Of a stretch of 33,995 nt of DNA, positions 32,294 through 33,995 are shown one piece after another (position 1 is the stretch's first letter; each line of letters begins with the position of its first letter). The notes under the pieces were generated by a model that saw nothing but the letters and a program-made list of their open reading frames with translations, was not told the origin of the DNA and searched no databases. This stretch comes from UMGS1889 sp964540575 (GTDB lineage Bacteria > Bacillota > Clostridia > Oscillospirales > Ruminococcaceae): the NCBI GenBank assembly GCA_964540575.1, contig CAZINI010000033.1, forward strand, positions 1 to 33,995, read 5' to 3'. A program made the translations under genes and the position numbers.

Positions 32294-32395
32294 ATACTAA
32301 ACACCGATTATAAAGTGGACAAAAAATCAAGCAAAAGCTTGCGGTTATGGGTTTTGTGCAGATTTTTTGTCTACACTTTAATGAGGGGTTAGTAT
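32294..32395. mobile_element. 102-bp MITE-like hairpin element, ATACTAA ends
   Basis: The left arm (32294-32328) begins ATACTAA and ends GACAAAAAATC. The right arm (32361-32395) is its reverse complement at about 27 of 35 positions, ending TTAGTAT. Including three more bases each side (TTT/TAA) the symmetry continues weakly. The inner 32 bases hold a small AAGC...GCTT stem. There is no reading frame. It is the same length and has the same ends as the element at 24138-24239. Confidence 0.65.
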
Positions 32396-32422
32396 TAAGA
32401 TCAGCAAGTAAAATAAGTTAAC

Positions 32423-32466
32423 AAAATCGCCGTACCGCTTATGAAAAATGTAAGCGGTACGGCGAT
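32423..32466 (-). terminator. Terminator of the MATE transporter gene
   Basis: A perfect 16-bp stem, ATCGCCGTACCGCTTA (32426-32441) with 32451-32466, 9-nt loop, followed on the minus strand by TTTGTTAAC. It begins 4 nt after the MATE stop codon. Confidence 0.85.
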
Positions 32467-32469
32467 ATT

Positions 32470-33852
32470 TTATTCGGCTGCTTTTTCCGAGCCGACAATG
32501 TTTGTTATCCAAACGCCTTTTTTGATAAGCACTGCACCTATCACGCATTTCAAAATATCGGTTGCCTGGATAATAGCATAGAGCGGAAGTATAGGCAGGT
32601 CTGTCAGATTGCAGAGGGCAAGTGCCAGCGGAATTGACACGACCCACGAGAACACGCTGTCAAACAGGAATGTGATAAACGTTTTTCCGCCCGAACGAAG
32701 TGTGAAATACAGCGAGTTCAGCACGCCCTGAACAGGGAAGAAAAGTGCCGTAATAATGATAAAGCTGCTGCCCAGCTGACGAACGCCTTCCGAAACATTG
32801 TAAAGCTTCGGGAAAGCACCCGACAGTGCGACCAGTATCACCGTCAGACCGACGCATATACCGCCCGAAAGTGCCGCAAGACCGAAGCAGCTTTTTCTTG
32901 CCCGCTCAAATTCGCCTGCACCGAGAAGCTGTCCGATAACAATGCCGATAGCGTTTCCGAGGGCAATGAACACAACGTTCAGCAGGTTGCAGAGGGCGTT
33001 TGAAATGTTTATGCCGGGGATAATGTCCATACCACGAAGTGAATAGCACTGTGTCAGAGCGGCAATTCCGCCCGACCAGAGAAACTCGTTCAGGAAGATG
33101 GGCATGCCCTTTCTTACAATATCTCCCGCAAGGCTTTTGGGTATGCGGAAGGTGCTGAAAACGCCGTCAAGAAAGACGGGCTTGTTTTTGCTTGTATGTG
33201 CGGAGATGATGATAATGCACATTTCAATGATACGGGCAATATTTGTGGCAATGGCTGCACCCTTTACACCAAGCTTCGGCATTCCGAAGTTACCGTAAAT
33301 GAGCAGATAGTTGAAGATAATGTCTGCAAATACCGAGCATATTCCCGCTATCATGGGGGTGATGCTGTTGCCCGTTTCTCTCATGCTGCCTGCGTATATC
33401 TGCGTTATTACAAAGGGGAAAAGTCCCCAGAGCATAATGTGCAGATAGTCAAGACCATGGCTGACGATAAGTGCGGGGTCAATTCCGTTACTGTCCCCTT
33501 TAAGGTACAGGTTAAGCAGAAAATCTCCCTTGAAAATGAACAGGGGAATGGCAATAGCAAGGCAGGCTGCACATATAAGCCATTTCATTCGGAATGTGTT
33601 TTTCAGTCCCTCGGTGTTGTTCTGCCCGAAAAACTGTGCTCCGTATATGCCGGGACCTGCCAGCCCGCCGAATATGGCAAGGCTGAAAACGAAGAGAAGC
33701 TGTCCCGAAATGGAAACGGCGGTCATTGCCTCAGTGCCAAGGCTGCCGACCATTATGTTGTCTACCAGCCCCACGGCGTTGGTTATGCCGTTTTGTATCA
33801 TCATCGGAGCGGCAAGTGCCAGCGTTTTTTTGTATAGTTCTTTGTTTTTCAC
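32470..33852 (-). CDS. MATE-family multidrug/Na+ or H+ antiporter
   Basis: The 460-aa protein has the twelve-helix, two-half architecture of MATE efflux transporters, which export drugs or metabolites using an ion gradient. The first half starts LALAAPMMIQNGITNAVGLV, then DNIMVGSLGTEAMTAVSISG and GGLAGPGIYGAQFFGQ. The second half repeats the pattern with GMPIFLNEFLWSGGIAALTQ and NAIGIVIGQLLGAGEFERAR. The loop TQIYAGSMRETGNSITPMIA and the motif KLGVKGAAIATNIARIIEMC are also typical. Length is normal for the family and the gene looks intact. The start is a GTG at 33852 with AAAGGAC about 9 nt upstream. A perfect REP-like hairpin lies in its leader. Substrate cannot be assigned; no regulator is adjacent within the window. 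Confidence 0.94.
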   Translation of the reverse strand: MKNKELYKKTLALAAPMMIQNGITNAVGLVDNIMVGSLGTEAMTAVSISGQLLFVFSLAIFGGLAGPGIYGAQFFGQNNTEGLKNTFRMKWLICAACLAIAIPLFIFKGDFLLNLYLKGDSNGIDPALIVSHGLDYLHIMLWGLFPFVITQIYAGSMRETGNSITPMIAGICSVFADIIFNYLLIYGNFGMPKLGVKGAAIATNIARIIEMCIIIISAHTSKNKPVFLDGVFSTFRIPKSLAGDIVRKGMPIFLNEFLWSGGIAALTQCYSLRGMDIIPGINISNALCNLLNVVFIALGNAIGIVIGQLLGAGEFERARKSCFGLAALSGGICVGLTVILVALSGAFPKLYNVSEGVRQLGSSFIIITALFFPVQGVLNSLYFTLRSGGKTFITFLFDSVFSWVVSIPLALALCNLTDLPILPLYAIIQATDILKCVIGAVLIKKGVWITNIVGSEKAAE

Positions 33853-33879
33853 GATTTTGTCCTTTCGATGTTGCTGTAA

Positions 33880-33916
33880 ATGCTTTTCTCCCCGCCGAAG
33901 GCGGGGAGAAAAGCAT
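33880..33916. repeat. REP-like perfect 17-bp hairpin in the MATE leader
   Basis: ATGCTTTTCTCCCCGCC (33880-33896) and its exact complement (33900-33916) flank a GAA loop. It lies 28 nt upstream of the MATE start codon and shares the core CCCCGCC-3 nt-GGCGGGG with the hairpin at 18871-18901. Confidence 0.65.
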
Positions 33917-33995
33917 ACAATAAATGGGTGTTTCGTATGTTATTTTAATGTCTGCTCAACAACTGAAAAAGTGCGTAGAAGCTTTGCTTCGGAGC

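Overview
The window reads as chromosomal DNA of a low-to-mid GC Gram-positive gut bacterium, most likely a Ruminococcus-like member of the Clostridia (Oscillospiraceae). This rests on the gene families: single-chain glycyl-tRNA synthetase, a DUF6062-like protein, a DUF896/YnzC protein, a DUF2975 plus small HTH pair, a DUF4173-like protein, an SPL-family radical SAM protein and a GH43 glycosidase. Strong AGGAGG-type ribosome binding sites and TTGACA-17-TATAAT promoters fit this as well. No rRNA, tRNA, phage or CRISPR locus was seen. There is one 100-N assembly gap (22912-23011).

Layout. 1-2790: lipase-like alpha/beta hydrolase, a frameshifted gene remnant and glyQS. 2807-12064, minus strand: an unrecognised 347-aa protein, a 1076-aa polytopic membrane protein, and a 1540-aa protein built of fifteen roughly 51-residue helical repeats followed by a PH-like domain, an EPKPEEKPA tandem repeat and a zinc ribbon. 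12139-15379: ogg-type DNA glycosylase (minus), DUF6062-like zinc-site protein, a small tail-anchored protein and rlmB. 15394-18810: directly behind rlmB, a long protein that keeps the fold of a P1B-type ATPase but has lost its catalytic motifs. 18982-22652: cytoplasmic GH43, SulP anion transporter and a small unknown. 22708-26510: two-TM protein with YAQPQ repeats (interrupted by the gap), ECF sigma factor with a membrane partner, and a DUF896 protein. 26580-30207: radical SAM protein, then a convergent minus-strand operon of DUF2975, HTH regulator, DUF4173-like protein and a small lipoprotein. 30368-33852: a large lipoprotein and a MATE transporter, both minus.

Cooperation. Clear units are the sigma/anti-sigma pair, the self-regulated DUF2975-HTH-DUF4173 operon, rlmB with the pseudo-ATPase, and the repeat protein with the polytopic protein behind an intrinsic terminator that touches the second gene's ribosome binding site.

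The most interesting items are the degenerate P-type ATPase, the 51-residue repeat protein, the exact 92-residue duplication of a CxxC/CxxH site in the DUF6062-like protein, and a family of small hairpin elements with ATACTAA ends (two of exactly 102 bp plus a larger composite of six tandem hairpins). One of these elements abuts an 18-bp perfect palindrome just upstream of the sigma factor gene.
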